Of a DNA stretch of 64,000 nucleotides, positions 17,888 through 26,530 are shown piece by piece. Every line of letters begins with the position of its first letter. Positions within the stretch are counted from its first letter, which is position 1. The DNA lies in assembly GCF_037963765.1 (NCBI RefSeq), contig NZ_CP150166.1:594001-658000 (forward strand), read 5' to 3'. This stretch comes from Sporosarcina sp. FSL W8-0480 (GTDB lineage Bacteria; Bacillota; Bacilli; Bacillales_A; Planococcaceae). The notes below the pieces were generated by a model. That model saw nothing but the letters and a program-made list of their open reading frames with translations. It was not told the DNA's origin and searched no databases. A program made the position numbers and the translations under genes.

Positions 17888-18019
17888 ATCAAAGTACGAG
17901 GGTGTGTGCAGAGGGCGATGATACCAAAAGCGGGGACGGAGACTTCCCGCAGAGCGGTGCTGACTTCCCATAGAGCATGCTATACTGAAGTCAAATCATT
18001 CAGACAGGGGGAAATCATT

Positions 18020-19351
18020 GTGAATGAAGCCGAGAAAACAAAGTGGATTGAAAAATTGCCACTCCTCTCAGAAATTGCAGAAAGAAAAGAGGTGTTATGG
18101 AGAAATCCAAAGAACGGGGACAGCGCAGCGGGCATTGCCCAATCCGGCATTACAGCAAGTGACGTAGAAGATGCAAGCAATCGTTTGAAACGTTTCGCAC
18201 CATATATCGAGAAAGTATTTCCCGAAACCACAACTTCAAAAGGGGTCATTGAATCTCCAATAACGCCAATCCCTTCTATGAAACAATCACTTTCAATAAA
18301 ATACGACACCCAAATCCCTGGGGAATTGCTCTTGAAACAAGATAATTCGCTTCCGATTTCAGGTTCCATCAAAGCACGTGGCGGCATCTATGAAGTGTTA
18401 AAACATGCAGAAACACTTGCTGTTGAACACGGACTTATCAAAATGGACGAGGATTATACAAAATTTGCAGAACCGGAATTCCGTAATTTATTCGCAAAAC
18501 ATAAAATAGCTGTCGGATCGACGGGGAATTTAGGGTTAAGCATCGGAATCATGAGTGCAAAGTTAGGGTTCGATGTCACCGTCCATATGTCCGCAGACGC
18601 GAAGCAATGGAAGAAGGATCTATTACGTGAAAAAGGGGTAACGGTCGTTGAGTACGCGGATGACTACAGTAAAGCCGTTGAAGAAGGAAGACGTCAGGCC
18701 GAAGCCGATCAACTTTGCCATTTTGTAGACGATGAAAATTCACTCGACCTATTCCTTGGATACGCAGTAGCGGGCGAACGCGTCGCGGCACAGTTAAGCG
18801 AACAGGGAAGAAAAGTCGACAATGATCATCCGCTCTTCGTCTATCTACCATGCGGAGTGGGCGGGGGACCGGGAGGGGTAGCATTTGGACTAAAGCTCCA
18901 ATTTGGCGATGCTGTCCATTGTTTCTTCGCTGAACCAACTCATTCCCCTTGCATGACAATCGGCATGATGACAGGTTTGCACGACAAAGTGTCCGTAGCG
19001 GACTTCGGTCTAGACAATCAAACCGCGGCGGATGGGCTCGCGGTAGGCACGCCGTCAGGTTTCGTCGGCGAAAGAATCGAACCGTTACTTGAAGGCTGCT
19101 ACACAATTTCCGATGACACGATGTTCGAGCTCCTAACAATGCTTGCTGACACCGAAGACATTCGTCTCGAACCATCCGCACTCGCAGGAATGACAGGGCC
19201 CATCCAAACCATTCGAGGGCAAGTTCCATTTGCAGATTCTTCAACCGCAACTCACCTTGTTTGGGCAACTGGAGGCAGCATGGTGCCTGAGACGGAAATG
19301 GAACTGTATTATGGAATTGGCAAGACAATAATCGAAGAATCAGGGAAATAA
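18020..19351 (+). CDS. dsdA: D-serine ammonia-lyase (D-serine dehydratase)
   Basis: This fold-II PLP enzyme deaminates D-serine to pyruvate and ammonia. The 443-residue protein has the PLP-lysine motif [14 protein letters not shown], the glycine loop [13 protein letters not shown] and CGVGGGPGG, all diagnostic of DsdA. The start is GTG 18020, with AGGGGG eight bases upstream; the frame is open further upstream but lacks a ribosome site. TATACT at about 17981 may be the -10. No DsdC regulator or DsdX transporter is adjacent. Confidence 0.96.
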   Translation: MNEAEKTKWIEKLPLLSEIAERKEVLWRNPKNGDSAAGIAQSGITASDVEDASNRLKRFAPYIEKVFPETTTSKGVIESPITPIPSMKQSLSIKYDTQIPGELLLKQDNSLPISGSIKARGGIYEVLKHAETLAVEHGLIKMDEDYTKFAEPEFRNLFAKHKIAVGSTGNLGLSIGIMSAKLGFDVTVHMSADAKQWKKDLLREKGVTVVEYADDYSKAVEEGRRQAEADQLCHFVDDENSLDLFLGYAVAGERVAAQLSEQGRKVDNDHPLFVYLPCGVGGGPGGVAFGLKLQFGDAVHCFFAEPTHSPCMTIGMMTGLHDKVSVADFGLDNQTAADGLAVGTPSGFVGERIEPLLEGCYTISDDTMFELLTMLADTEDIRLEPSALAGMTGPIQTIRGQVPFADSSTATHLVWATGGSMVPETEMELYYGIGKTIIEESGK

Positions 19352-19434
19352 GCAGAAAAAACGACAGGAAATAATGACAGATTTCCCGGGAAATTGACGA
19401 ATTTCGGGAAATATTTCGTTTTATTTCACAATTA

Positions 19435-19472
19435 AAAGAGGAAGAGGTGACAATGTTCGCCTCTTCCTTTAC
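19435..19472 (+). terminator. Probable terminator after dsdA
   Basis: GGAAGAGG and CCTCTTCC pair around a 12-base loop, followed by a short T tract. Confidence 0.6.
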
Positions 19473-19500
19473 ATTATCCGACAGGCTATTTTGGCAATAA

Positions 19501-19547
19501 ACAATAAGAAAACGCCGTGAATCGATGTGATGGGCATTTTCTTATTG
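19501..19547 (-). terminator. Terminator of the PIN toxin-antitoxin operon
   Basis: CAATAAGAAAACGCC and GGGCATTTTCTTATTG form a long stem with one bulge overlapping the end of the toxin gene; read on the minus strand it ends in TTTTCTTATT. Confidence 0.65.
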
Positions 19548-20129
19548 CTCATTATCAAATTCAAAGAAGCTTTGTAACATGCTTTTAAAGCCTATGTCTG
19601 AGTGGATTTTGTAATATCCTTGCTCAGGAATTCTAACAAACTTATTTTCTTTCATATCGAATAGTCGTTCTTCATTGTGAGGAAACAATAGTGGATATAG
19701 TAGGAAATCTTTTACGTTTGCAGTAACCAAAATACTGTCCTCGTCGTAGGCTGTGTATAGAATCCTTGAGTCTGATATACCGCCGTATTCCATTTTGTCC
19801 TGGCCAATGTCTGATTTGAAATTAGAACGGACGTATGCAGACAATTCTCTAATTTTGTGTTCGATTTCTATAGATAATCGATTAGGAGAGACTTCCTGAC
19901 AGAACCCCAAAAGATCCGCTATTTTGCGTTTTTCTTTCTCCGCTAACGTAAATGATTGTACTTTTAGTTCGCGGACAACTTCCTCCGGTACAAGAAGAAC
20001 AGCCTCTCCGCTTTGAATTTCCCTTAAAGTGCCCTTCCAAAAAGACTTTGCAGAATTTCGTAAGGCATGATCTCCAGTTGGGTTAGTTTTGTATCGAAAT
20101 ACATTTGTATCCAAAGTGTATTGTTTCAC
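19542..20129 (-). CDS. DUF4411-like PIN-domain protein, probable toxin
   Basis: The 195-residue protein begins YTLDTNVF, the first Asp of a PIN nuclease, with further acidic residues at E of VPEEVVREL, D of GGISDSRILYTAYDED and D of VTANVKDF, giving the usual four-acid site. This layout matches DUF4411 PIN proteins, which act as RNases in toxin-antitoxin pairs. The GTG start follows the partner gene by 21 bases. The partner is the DNA-binding protein encoded just upstream on the same strand. Confidence 0.75.
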   Translation of the reverse strand: MKQYTLDTNVFRYKTNPTGDHALRNSAKSFWKGTLREIQSGEAVLLVPEEVVRELKVQSFTLAEKEKRKIADLLGFCQEVSPNRLSIEIEHKIRELSAYVRSNFKSDIGQDKMEYGGISDSRILYTAYDEDSILVTANVKDFLLYPLLFPHNEERLFDMKENKFVRIPEQGYYKIHSDIGFKSMLQSFFEFDNEQ

Positions 20130-20150
20130 GCTCCCATTTCCCCCAGTATC

Positions 20151-20606
20151 CTACTCTTCATCCTCCAAGTAATCGAGCATTTTTTTTGCAATATTTTCGG
20201 ATTGTTTCTTAATTCTTCCTCTCTTTTCAATGAACTTCCCCCAATTTGGGTAATTCATGAATTGTTCTGCTTCTATTCTCCATTTCCCGCTACCTTGCAG
20301 CGTTTGGTAACTTCGAATTTTACCTTCAGTACAGTGCCTGCGCACCATTTGAGGTGAGATTTCGAGAATCTCAGAGGCTTCACGAACTGTAATGTGATCG
20401 GGGATATTATACTTTTTACTAATTATTTCAAAAGCATCTTTTTTTTCTGATTCGGTGAGGACCTGATAAAGTCTCTTTTTTTCCCTAACAAGCTCCTCCT
20501 GAAGCATAGTTAGTTTTACAAATTCCTCTGTATTCTGGCTGGTATATTGTTCGTCGCCAGGTTTTTGTAATTTATAGTCCCTAACTGGGTCTGACATATT
20601 TTCCAT
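20151..20606 (-). CDS. MerR/excisionase-like DNA-binding protein, probable antitoxin
   Basis: This 151-residue protein has a central helix-turn-helix of the excisionase/helix_turn_helix_17 type (DHITVREASEILEISPQMVRRHCTEGKIRSYQTLQGSGKWRIE, about residues 72-113), preceded by a coiled helix and followed by a charged C-terminal helix. GGAGGTG lies six bases before the ATG at 20606. Its order, antitoxin first then PIN toxin with a 21-base gap, is typical of a type II module. An excisionase-type DNA-binding partner is less common than AbrB, RHH or Phd types. Confidence 0.72.
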   Translation of the reverse strand: MENMSDPVRDYKLQKPGDEQYTSQNTEEFVKLTMLQEELVREKKRLYQVLTESEKKDAFEIISKKYNIPDHITVREASEILEISPQMVRRHCTEGKIRSYQTLQGSGKWRIEAEQFMNYPNWGKFIEKRGRIKKQSENIAKKMLDYLEDEE

Positions 20607-20799
20607 CTACTTCACCTCCGTTTTTATAACTATTCCATGTTAATAAGGAAACAAACGAAACAAAGGAAACTGTTGTATTTAGTGTACACCAGATTAATAT
20701 AAAAAACACGCTTTCAAACGCATGAATAAATTCTTTTGTTTACTTCAAAAGGAATAGGGAATAGTTGCGGGGAGTAACTTTTATTTGGAGGATGAAAGC

Positions 20800-21651
20800 A
20801 TGAGCTCCCCTGTGGAAAATCAATCAAAAATCAAAGCAAATACAGAATATGACTCATTAAAAAGGGTGATCTTATGCCAACCAAGGTTCATGGCGATTGA
20901 AGATGTCATTAATGACACCCAAAAGAAATATGCAGACGAAAATATCGACAAAGAATTGGCGATGAAGCAACATAGAGAATTTGAACAGCTGCTCATAGAG
21001 CACGGCGTCGAAGTGATCAAACTTCCGTCATCAGAAAAATTTCCCGAGCAGGTCTTCACTCGAGATATCGGTTTCACTGTAGGCGATGAAGTGTTTGTCG
21101 CAGAAATGGCGAGCGACATTCGCAAAGGGGAAGAGGAAGTGCTTGAGGAATTCCTTGAGGACGAAGACATCGATTACCAAACGACGACTGATCGGGTCGA
21201 AGGCGGGGACGTCATCGTCGATCGCGATAAAGTATATGTCGGCATCAGCAGCCGGACATCCGACCAAGCCGTTCGCAACTTGCAACGGGATTTACCAAAT
21301 CACGACATTATTCGCGTCCCGTTCAATGAGAAATACTTGCACCTCGACTGTGTATTTAACATATTATCACCCGAAGTCGGCCTCGTATTTCCCGAAGCCC
21401 TACCCACGGACATGGTGGAAATGCTATCACAAAAATACAAGCTCATCGAAGTGTCACCCGAAGAGCAATTCACAATGGGCACAAATGTATTGTCAATTGG
21501 CGACGGCAAAGTATTTAGCCTCCCACAAAACATAAACGTCAACACTGCAATGCGCGCTAACGGATTCGAAGTCATCGAAGTCGACTTCTCCGAAATCATA
21601 AAATCCGGCGGCTCATTCAGATGCTGTTCAATGCCCCTCGAAAGGGAGTAA
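20800..21651 (+). CDS. Dimethylarginine dimethylaminohydrolase-like / amidinotransferase-fold hydrolase
   Basis: This 283-residue protein has the pentein fold of the arginine deiminase/DDAH family: FTRDIGFTVGDEVFVAEM, VEGGDVIVDRDKVYVG, KYLHLDCVFNILS with the catalytic His, and the C-terminal nucleophile in GGSFRCCSMPL. DDAH hydrolyses methylated arginine to citrulline and an amine. Arginine-related hydrolases of this branch are often only annotated by family, so the substrate is uncertain. The start is ATG 20800, with GGAGG eight bases upstream. Confidence 0.85.
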   Translation: MSSPVENQSKIKANTEYDSLKRVILCQPRFMAIEDVINDTQKKYADENIDKELAMKQHREFEQLLIEHGVEVIKLPSSEKFPEQVFTRDIGFTVGDEVFVAEMASDIRKGEEEVLEEFLEDEDIDYQTTTDRVEGGDVIVDRDKVYVGISSRTSDQAVRNLQRDLPNHDIIRVPFNEKYLHLDCVFNILSPEVGLVFPEALPTDMVEMLSQKYKLIEVSPEEQFTMGTNVLSIGDGKVFSLPQNINVNTAMRANGFEVIEVDFSEIIKSGGSFRCCSMPLERE

Positions 21652-21678
21652 AACCTCACATGACGTGAGGTTTTTTTA
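21651..21678 (+). terminator. Terminator after the DDAH-like gene
   Basis: AAACCTCAC, loop ATGAC, GTGAGGTTTTTTT: a nine-base perfect stem with T run. Confidence 0.93.
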
Positions 21679-21692
21679 TTGGAATGAATACC

Positions 21693-21838
21693 AAAACCGC
21701 ATAACTGCCAATACTCACGCATAAAACTCCCCAAAAACGCATAAATCCATTCAAAACCTCATAAATCCGACAAGATACGCATAAATCCTCACAATCACGC
21801 ATAAACCGCTGCAATCCCGCATAAACTCGCCGCTCCGC
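21693..21838. repeat. Tandem array, CGCATAAA core, period 20 bp, 7 units
   Basis: Cores close to CGCATAAA start at 21699, 21719, 21739, 21759 (CTCATAAA), 21779, 21799 and 21819, exactly 20 bp apart, with variable 12-base spacers. The array lies between the DDAH terminator and the 3' end of the minus-strand peptidase gene. It has the same architecture as the other arrays but a different core. Confidence 0.88.
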
Positions 21839-21850
21839 AAGCAATCTTCT

Positions 21851-23041
21851 CTACAAATACAATCCCGCAAGAAAAATCCCCAACGTCTCCTCATAAATCT
21901 CATCAAACTGACTAATCGGCAACGGATTAATCCCAGACCCTAACTCGACAGTAAATCCTGGCCGTCTCCAATCCTGAATAAACCAATCTTTGTAGCCCGC
22001 ATAACTTTCAAGTGTTTGAACCGGCACATATCCGCTAACCCGACTGAATTCATTGACCATCATTCTTGAATAAGGCGGTTCCAATCCTTGATATCCCCAA
22101 TAAATGACCCTGCCCTGCGTATGGAACGCAAGCACCCACGCAAAATCCCTTTCCTTCGTCAAATCTGCCATTGCAATCGCTTCCGGTTCCGAAAGTGGCC
22201 GCTCTCCACCATAATCACGAGGTCCCGGCCTTTTCGGATTACGTGCCCGCTCCAAATCCCAATTTGCCGGAAACTGATCATTCAAATCGACACCGCGAAT
22301 ATTCGCCTTCCATCCCGAGAAATCCGTGCTCCCATTATTCCATTGCACAACCCTCGTTCTCCACGGCTCGATCGCTGGCGGCCCTTGCTGCACAAGTGTG
22401 ACGCCGTCGGGATTCACCATCGGAACAATAGACAAATTAGATTGTCGGTACAATGAGAACATATCCAAACCGCGAATCGGGGTTTGATTCGTAACAGAAA
22501 GCAGATAGTCATTGAGGAAGGTCATGACGACAGGCGTTGTAATCCATTCATTCGCATGGAAGGAAGCATTGTAATGAACCCGTTTCGTACCCGTTCCAAT
22601 CCGAATCTCAGGAATGCTCTTCCCAAGAACCGAATTTCCGATTGAAGTGTTTAGTAAGAAGGGATACACAGATTGAAGCCTTCTCAAGTCATTCACCATC
22701 GTCTCATAGCTATACGTCTGCTTCCCGTTGACAAGCCTCCATGTAATGCGCAATGGGACACGGATCGTCTGCCCGACTCGAAGGCGGTTCGGGTCGAGCA
22801 TCGGATTCACAAGAAAAATCGCCTCAAGAGGGACATTCCTTCGCTGCGCGATCAACCACAACGAATCTCCCTGAGCAACCTGCACCTCAAACGCCACATA
22901 TCCCGGAATCCGAATCCGTTGCCCCACCGAAAGAACCTGCGAATTTGCATCACGATTCGAATCTATGATCAATTGAAGCGGCACCCTAAACAACTGGCTA
23001 TAATACCAGAGCGAATCCCCCGGTCGCACGGTAATGTTCAC
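21851..23041 (-). CDS. LysM-M14 peptidase (gamma-D-glutamyl-L-diamino acid endopeptidase I type)
   Basis: This 396-residue protein has two N-terminal LysM modules (residues about 2-47 and 52-97) and a zinc carboxypeptidase A-like M14 domain. Zinc ligands are visible in NASFHANEW (HxxE), and in LAFHTQG; the catalytic Glu lies in FTVELGSG. It matches Endopeptidase I of Lysinibacillus sphaericus, which cuts between D-Glu and meso-diaminopimelate in spore cortex peptides. There is no signal peptide, consistent with a mother-cell or forespore protein. The start ATG follows AAGGAGGAATGG. Confidence 0.93.
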   Translation of the reverse strand: MNITVRPGDSLWYYSQLFRVPLQLIIDSNRDANSQVLSVGQRIRIPGYVAFEVQVAQGDSLWLIAQRRNVPLEAIFLVNPMLDPNRLRVGQTIRVPLRITWRLVNGKQTYSYETMVNDLRRLQSVYPFLLNTSIGNSVLGKSIPEIRIGTGTKRVHYNASFHANEWITTPVVMTFLNDYLLSVTNQTPIRGLDMFSLYRQSNLSIVPMVNPDGVTLVQQGPPAIEPWRTRVVQWNNGSTDFSGWKANIRGVDLNDQFPANWDLERARNPKRPGPRDYGGERPLSEPEAIAMADLTKERDFAWVLAFHTQGRVIYWGYQGLEPPYSRMMVNEFSRVSGYVPVQTLESYAGYKDWFIQDWRRPGFTVELGSGINPLPISQFDEIYEETLGIFLAGLYL

Positions 23042-23111
23042 ACCATTCCTCCTTTTTCATAACTCATGCCAGTATATGAGATAAGAATAGGGAAGTAATA
23101 CTTGGCAAACA

Positions 23112-23597
23112 TTAAGGACAAAAACTATTGTTATCATCAGAGCAGTATCCCATTTTCTCCGCAAGTTGATAAAATCTTTCTTTATATTTATGTAATGAAC
23201 TTTCAAGTTCTTTTACATGCTTTTCTCTTTCTTCGGTTGTTGAAGCTTTCTTGAAAAGAAGAATCGATAAATTCATTTCGTTTGTAAGGCTATTCATCCC
23301 TGTAACGTCATCATCATTGAAGTCCATCGGAAACAAGGCTCCGGATTCAAGAGAATCAACATTAATTTTCTTGAACCTTTCTATATCAACCTGCTCATCT
23401 GTTATATATGATTTTTCATATGCCAATATTTGTTCATAACGGACTATCTCCTTACTGGTCCCAGAAAGATAAGTTAAATTATTATAAAAATCAAGATGAA
23501 TTACCTTATTTTTTAATTCAGAGGAGTAAGCCCATAATAACAAAGAAGTTATGCCTAAAATTGCAACTAAACTCCAACTCACTGTCGTATTTTTCAT
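23112..23597 (-). CDS. Hypothetical membrane-anchored protein
   Basis: The product is 161 residues with one N-terminal transmembrane helix (about residues 8-24) and a mostly helical extracellular region rich in charged residues, ending in CSDDNNSFCP with two cysteines. No known domain is recognised. GAAAGGACAC precedes the ATG. It sits with the next small membrane-protein gene on the same strand, at the edge of the accessory island, with A+T content above the neighbours, which suggests recent acquisition. Confidence 0.65.
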   Translation of the reverse strand: MKNTTVSWSLVAILGITSLLLWAYSSELKNKVIHLDFYNNLTYLSGTSKEIVRYEQILAYEKSYITDEQVDIERFKKINVDSLESGALFPMDFNDDDVTGMNSLTNEMNLSILLFKKASTTEEREKHVKELESSLHKYKERFYQLAEKMGYCSDDNNSFCP

Positions 23598-23635
23598 ATT
23601 TGTGTCCTTTCAAGAAAGTGGATTCGATACTTTTG

Positions 23636-23971
23636 TTAACTATAAATAATTGTAAACTTATATACATTGAAAACAAACCATAAAAGTAGAAGAAGATGTG
23701 CCAATAAGTTCACGATGATTGATGACTTTTTATAAGATCTTTTTCTGAAATACTTATTAAGAAAGAGCAAAAAAAGAATTTGTATTAATGAAATTGGGAT
23801 ACTAATAACAAGAAAAAGGTTAAACTCCTCTTCCTCAGTTAGCATATATCCTTTACTTTCATCAAGCCTGCTTAGCGAAATGAAAATATAGGATATCTTG
23901 ATAGAGACCCATATAAAGCAGAAGTTGAAAACCAAAAATAAAAGTCCTGTTGTCTTAGGGAATCTGCTCAA
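23636..23971 (-). CDS. Hypothetical three-helix membrane protein
   Basis: From TTG 23971 the product is 111 residues with three hydrophobic segments (about residues 6-32, 50-72 and 85-108) separated by short charged loops. The TTG start is chosen because AGAGGAGG lies seven bases upstream; a longer ATG at 23992 overlaps that site. No family is recognised. Like its neighbour it is A+T rich. Confidence 0.6.
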   Translation of the reverse strand: MSRFPKTTGLLFLVFNFCFIWVSIKISYIFISLSRLDESKGYMLTEEEEFNLFLVISIPISLIQILFLLFLNKYFRKRSYKKSSIIVNLLAHLLLLLWFVFNVYKFTIIYS

Positions 23972-24111
23972 AGTATTGCCTCCTCTACACAAAATTGCTC
24001 GGATGTGGTACAGCCTTGTCGAAAGCCGATTTTAGTTATTTTAACACAAAGTATCCTTTCCCCCTATTCAAGTCTATATATATAGTGAGAGGATCAATCA
24101 TGAACAGGAGG

Positions 24112-24674
24112 AATGGAGATGGAGAAAGGATGGCTGAAATTGAATAGGGAACTGTAGGACAAGCAGTATGAGGCATTTTAAGAAAAACGGATTTTCTAAC
24201 AGACGAATTAACAATGAAAGAGTGGCTAATAACCATTGAGAAATATGCGTTTTATCAGGTAAACGGGGACGAGCCAACATACGAGGTAACAGGCAGCCAA
24301 CAGAGTACTAACAGAGAGGTAACATCTATTAAAGAAAGTAAGAAAGAAAGAAAGATAAGAATAAATACTTTCCTGCGGAAACTGTAAGTGACGGAATTCG
24401 AAAAACGGAGGGGCTTGAATTGACGAAAGGACACTTGAAGATGTTGGCGCAAAAGACTCATGATGAATTACTGAAAGAGCAAGAGGTATTGGAAACGTAC
24501 GACGAGTGCGCTCAATTGAAACATTGGAGTGAATGGAAGCCGCAAGTGGAACTTGTTAGTTACCTCGATGGCAGAATCAGCGGCTTGGTCGAAGCGTACT
24601 GCCTGATTGAATACGGGGAAGCAAGCGAAATACAGGTCAGCAAAACCTTGAATGAATGGTTCTGCAGTGAATAA
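24112..24674 (+). pseudogene. Decayed phage-type replication initiator (DnaD-like) gene
   Basis: The region can be read as one degraded gene. It opens with GWLKLNREL (stop) DKQYEAF (stop), in the style of phage DnaD-type proteins. A frame then gives KTDFLTDELTMKEW and IEKYAFYQVNGDEPTYEVTGSQQST, the typical linker of phage replication proteins. After a frameshift in an AAGAAAGAAAG tract it continues KNKYFPAETVSDGIRKTEG into an intact 84-residue tail ending EWFCSE. The tail has its own TTG start (24420) with GGAGGGG upstream, so a short product is possible. Assignment to DnaD-like proteins is by pattern memory. Confidence 0.55.
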
Positions 24675-24761
24675 TAGTTCAGAGAAGTGGAAGTTTCCCC
24701 GCTTCTCTCGATTGAAGACATACTTTCAAAAAATAGGGACTACCCGAAGATAGCCCGCCAA

Positions 24762-25313
24762 TTAGCCTTGTAAAATGCTATTCATCTCAATCGACAGCTC
24801 AGAAAAAATAAAAGAATGTAGCGTATGATCCACACCAAACACCCGACGTTTGGTATATCGACAGTCCGAAAGGCCATACACCTCAATCGTATAATTTAAC
24901 GGGTCGGCAATCCAGTACTCCTTTACTTTCGATCGTTCAAATAACGTGAATTTTTCCCTGCGATCCTTCAGCGCAGTTAAAGGGGACAAAACTTCTACGA
25001 CCAAATCAGCGGCACCAATCGCTCTGTTTGGATGAAGGTTCTGCTTATTGCAGAAAACAGAAATATCCGGTTGTACGACAGTATACATATCATTTTCATC
25101 AAGCTGTACATTATAAGGAGCAACAAATACTGAAGCACTGTTATTTCCAAAATGTGTACGCAAGGCAAAAAACAATTCACCAACAATCCGCCGGTGTGCA
25201 GTAGATGGGGCAGGCGTCATATTATACGGAACTCCATCTATCAACTCCCAGCGACCGTCCCTACGTTCTATGTCCGTGATTGTAAAACGTTGCTTTGAAT
25301 CAATCGGTATCAT
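24762..25313 (-). CDS. Uma2-family (DUF820) putative restriction endonuclease-fold protein
   Basis: This 183-residue protein has the Uma2 pattern: RWELIDGVPYNMTPAPSTAHRRIVGEL, VQPDISVFC, and DLVVEVLSPLTALKDRREKFTLFERSKVKEYWIADP. The D, E and K residues form a PD-(D/E)XK core. These proteins are abundant in some genomes, are often linked to mobile elements, and have no firmly known function. AGGAGATCC precedes the ATG at 25313. A stem-loop lies downstream. Confidence 0.88.
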   Translation of the reverse strand: MIPIDSKQRFTITDIERRDGRWELIDGVPYNMTPAPSTAHRRIVGELFFALRTHFGNNSASVFVAPYNVQLDENDMYTVVQPDISVFCNKQNLHPNRAIGAADLVVEVLSPLTALKDRREKFTLFERSKVKEYWIADPLNYTIEVYGLSDCRYTKRRVFGVDHTLHSFIFSELSIEMNSILQG

Positions 25314-25376
25314 CTGGATCTCCTCCTATGATTTTCTCCATTATAGCAATAGGATTTTCTTTATGAAATAAAATGA

Positions 25377-25424
25377 AAAAGGATAGATGCAAGCAGAATA
25401 ACTCCGCCTACATCTATCCTTTAC
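25377..25424. terminator. Bidirectional hairpin upstream of Uma2 / downstream of a small ORF
   Basis: AAAGGATAGATG and CATCTATCCTTT are perfectly complementary over 12 bases with a 21-base loop. On the minus strand it would end the 48-residue gene's transcript. Confidence 0.65.
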
Positions 25425-25444
25425 TAAATATAACTTATCTACAC

Positions 25445-25591
25445 TCAAACATCCGATTCGACAATCTGATCCTTCGAATCATCAAACAAACTTTCATAAG
25501 CAACCAACGTCACGCCTAAATCTTTTTCCAAGGCAGTCAAAGCCTTCATCTGCTCATCATTCAACTGTGCAAGTGGTTCGCGGTCTGGCAT
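25445..25591 (-). CDS. Small conserved-looking acidic protein, 48 residues
   Basis: A minus-strand frame encodes MPDREPLAQLNDEQMKALTA followed by LEKDLGVTLVAYESLFDDSKD and an acidic end. It has regular codon use and a helical N-terminal half. GGGAGTGATC lies ten bases before the ATG; a TTG one codon upstream is also possible. The ordered amphipathic pattern and a terminator behind it argue that it is real. No function is recognised. Confidence 0.6.
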   Translation of the reverse strand: MPDREPLAQLNDEQMKALTALEKDLGVTLVAYESLFDDSKDQIVESDV

Positions 25592-25687
25592 CAATTAAGA
25601 TCACTCCCTATAAAATATATAGTTAGCGTATCCAATACGGAACAATTTATGTCTAATATAGATGGGAAGCTTAGACTTAGTGTAATT

Positions 25688-26479
25688 TCATTCTTCTACA
25701 TCAATGCCTATCAACCATATTGGAACTTTAAGAATGCTACTGTATTTATTCAAGATATTTTGCATAAGTGAATAGTTTACAATCCCGTCACTTAAATAGT
25801 GATTTAGGTTCCCGGTTGGAGTAACATAAATTAATAAATCCAAGTCTGCCAAGTTATCTAAATGAAGAACTTTGAACATGTCATAATAAGCAAGTGACCA
25901 ATTCCCCAGTTGAATTTCACCAATGACAGTGGGGGATGCTTTTAAATGGGCAATATCAGTTCCAATCATTTTCGTATTGGGCAGGTTTAAGCGATCCGCA
26001 ATTTCATTCCAATCAGCCCTCTTGTTTAATTCATTTTCCCATTCAATGTGTCCATTATGTACTGGTTTTCTTCCAAAACAATAGTTCCTGAAATTCACAA
26101 TGTTTTTCTCCTCATCAAAAACTGCAAAATCAAAACCGCCAGTTTGTGGAGAGTCGAATAAGACTCCTTCCCTATATTCGACTTCAAATTTAATTGAATG
26201 TATACTTTTGAGGCTATCTTTCAAAGAAGAATTAATGGATCGGGCAGTAACACGTTTAAAGTATTCGATTTTACCTGTTTTCTTTTTGGGTGACTTCGAT
26301 ACTTTATGTTCAATCTTATGCAACTCTTGTGAAAAAGCATGAACAATGTCAGATTTTATATTAGGAAAGCTTTTTAAAAATAATTCTGCATTTCGATGGT
26401 ATATTTCATCAGCGATAAAAAAACGTGAGCTTTTTCGTTTCTTCCATTCCTTCATATCTGAAGGGTCGATTTTTATCAT
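25688..26479 (-). CDS. BglII/BamHI/BstYI-superfamily type II restriction endonuclease
   Basis: The C-terminal 85 residues of this 263-residue protein follow the BamHI/BglII core: ViGEIQLGNWSLAYYDMFK, then DLDLLIYVTP...NHYLSDGIVNY, then PIWLIGID. BamHI reads EFETGN, YLTDRVTNF and FIFIGFN at these places. Candidate catalytic residues are Asp175, Glu188 and Gln190; the E-x-Q pair is the BglII/BstYI form rather than BamHI E-x-E. Relatives cut GGATCC, AGATCT or RGATCY. It is encoded directly downstream of the Sau3AI-like gene, with no methyltransferase of its own. Specificity is inferred. Confidence 0.72.
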   Translation of the reverse strand: MIKIDPSDMKEWKKRKSSRFFIADEIYHRNAELFLKSFPNIKSDIVHAFSQELHKIEHKVSKSPKKKTGKIEYFKRVTARSINSSLKDSLKSIHSIKFEVEYREGVLFDSPQTGGFDFAVFDEEKNIVNFRNYCFGRKPVHNGHIEWENELNKRADWNEIADRLNLPNTKMIGTDIAHLKASPTVIGEIQLGNWSLAYYDMFKVLHLDNLADLDLLIYVTPTGNLNHYLSDGIVNYSLMQNILNKYSSILKVPIWLIGIDVEE

Positions 26480-26530
26480 TAAATTTTACAACCCCTTAAA
26501 CCTTATTTTCTTATAGTCTCCAATAACCAT

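Noticed and set aside
18576..19328. 250-residue minus-strand frame inside dsdA
   Set aside because: Shadow of dsdA; rich in Arg, Leu and Cys with no domain pattern or ribosome site.
22088..23062. Several plus-strand frames opposite the LysM-M14 peptidase
   Set aside because: Proline- and arginine-rich shadows of the peptidase gene.
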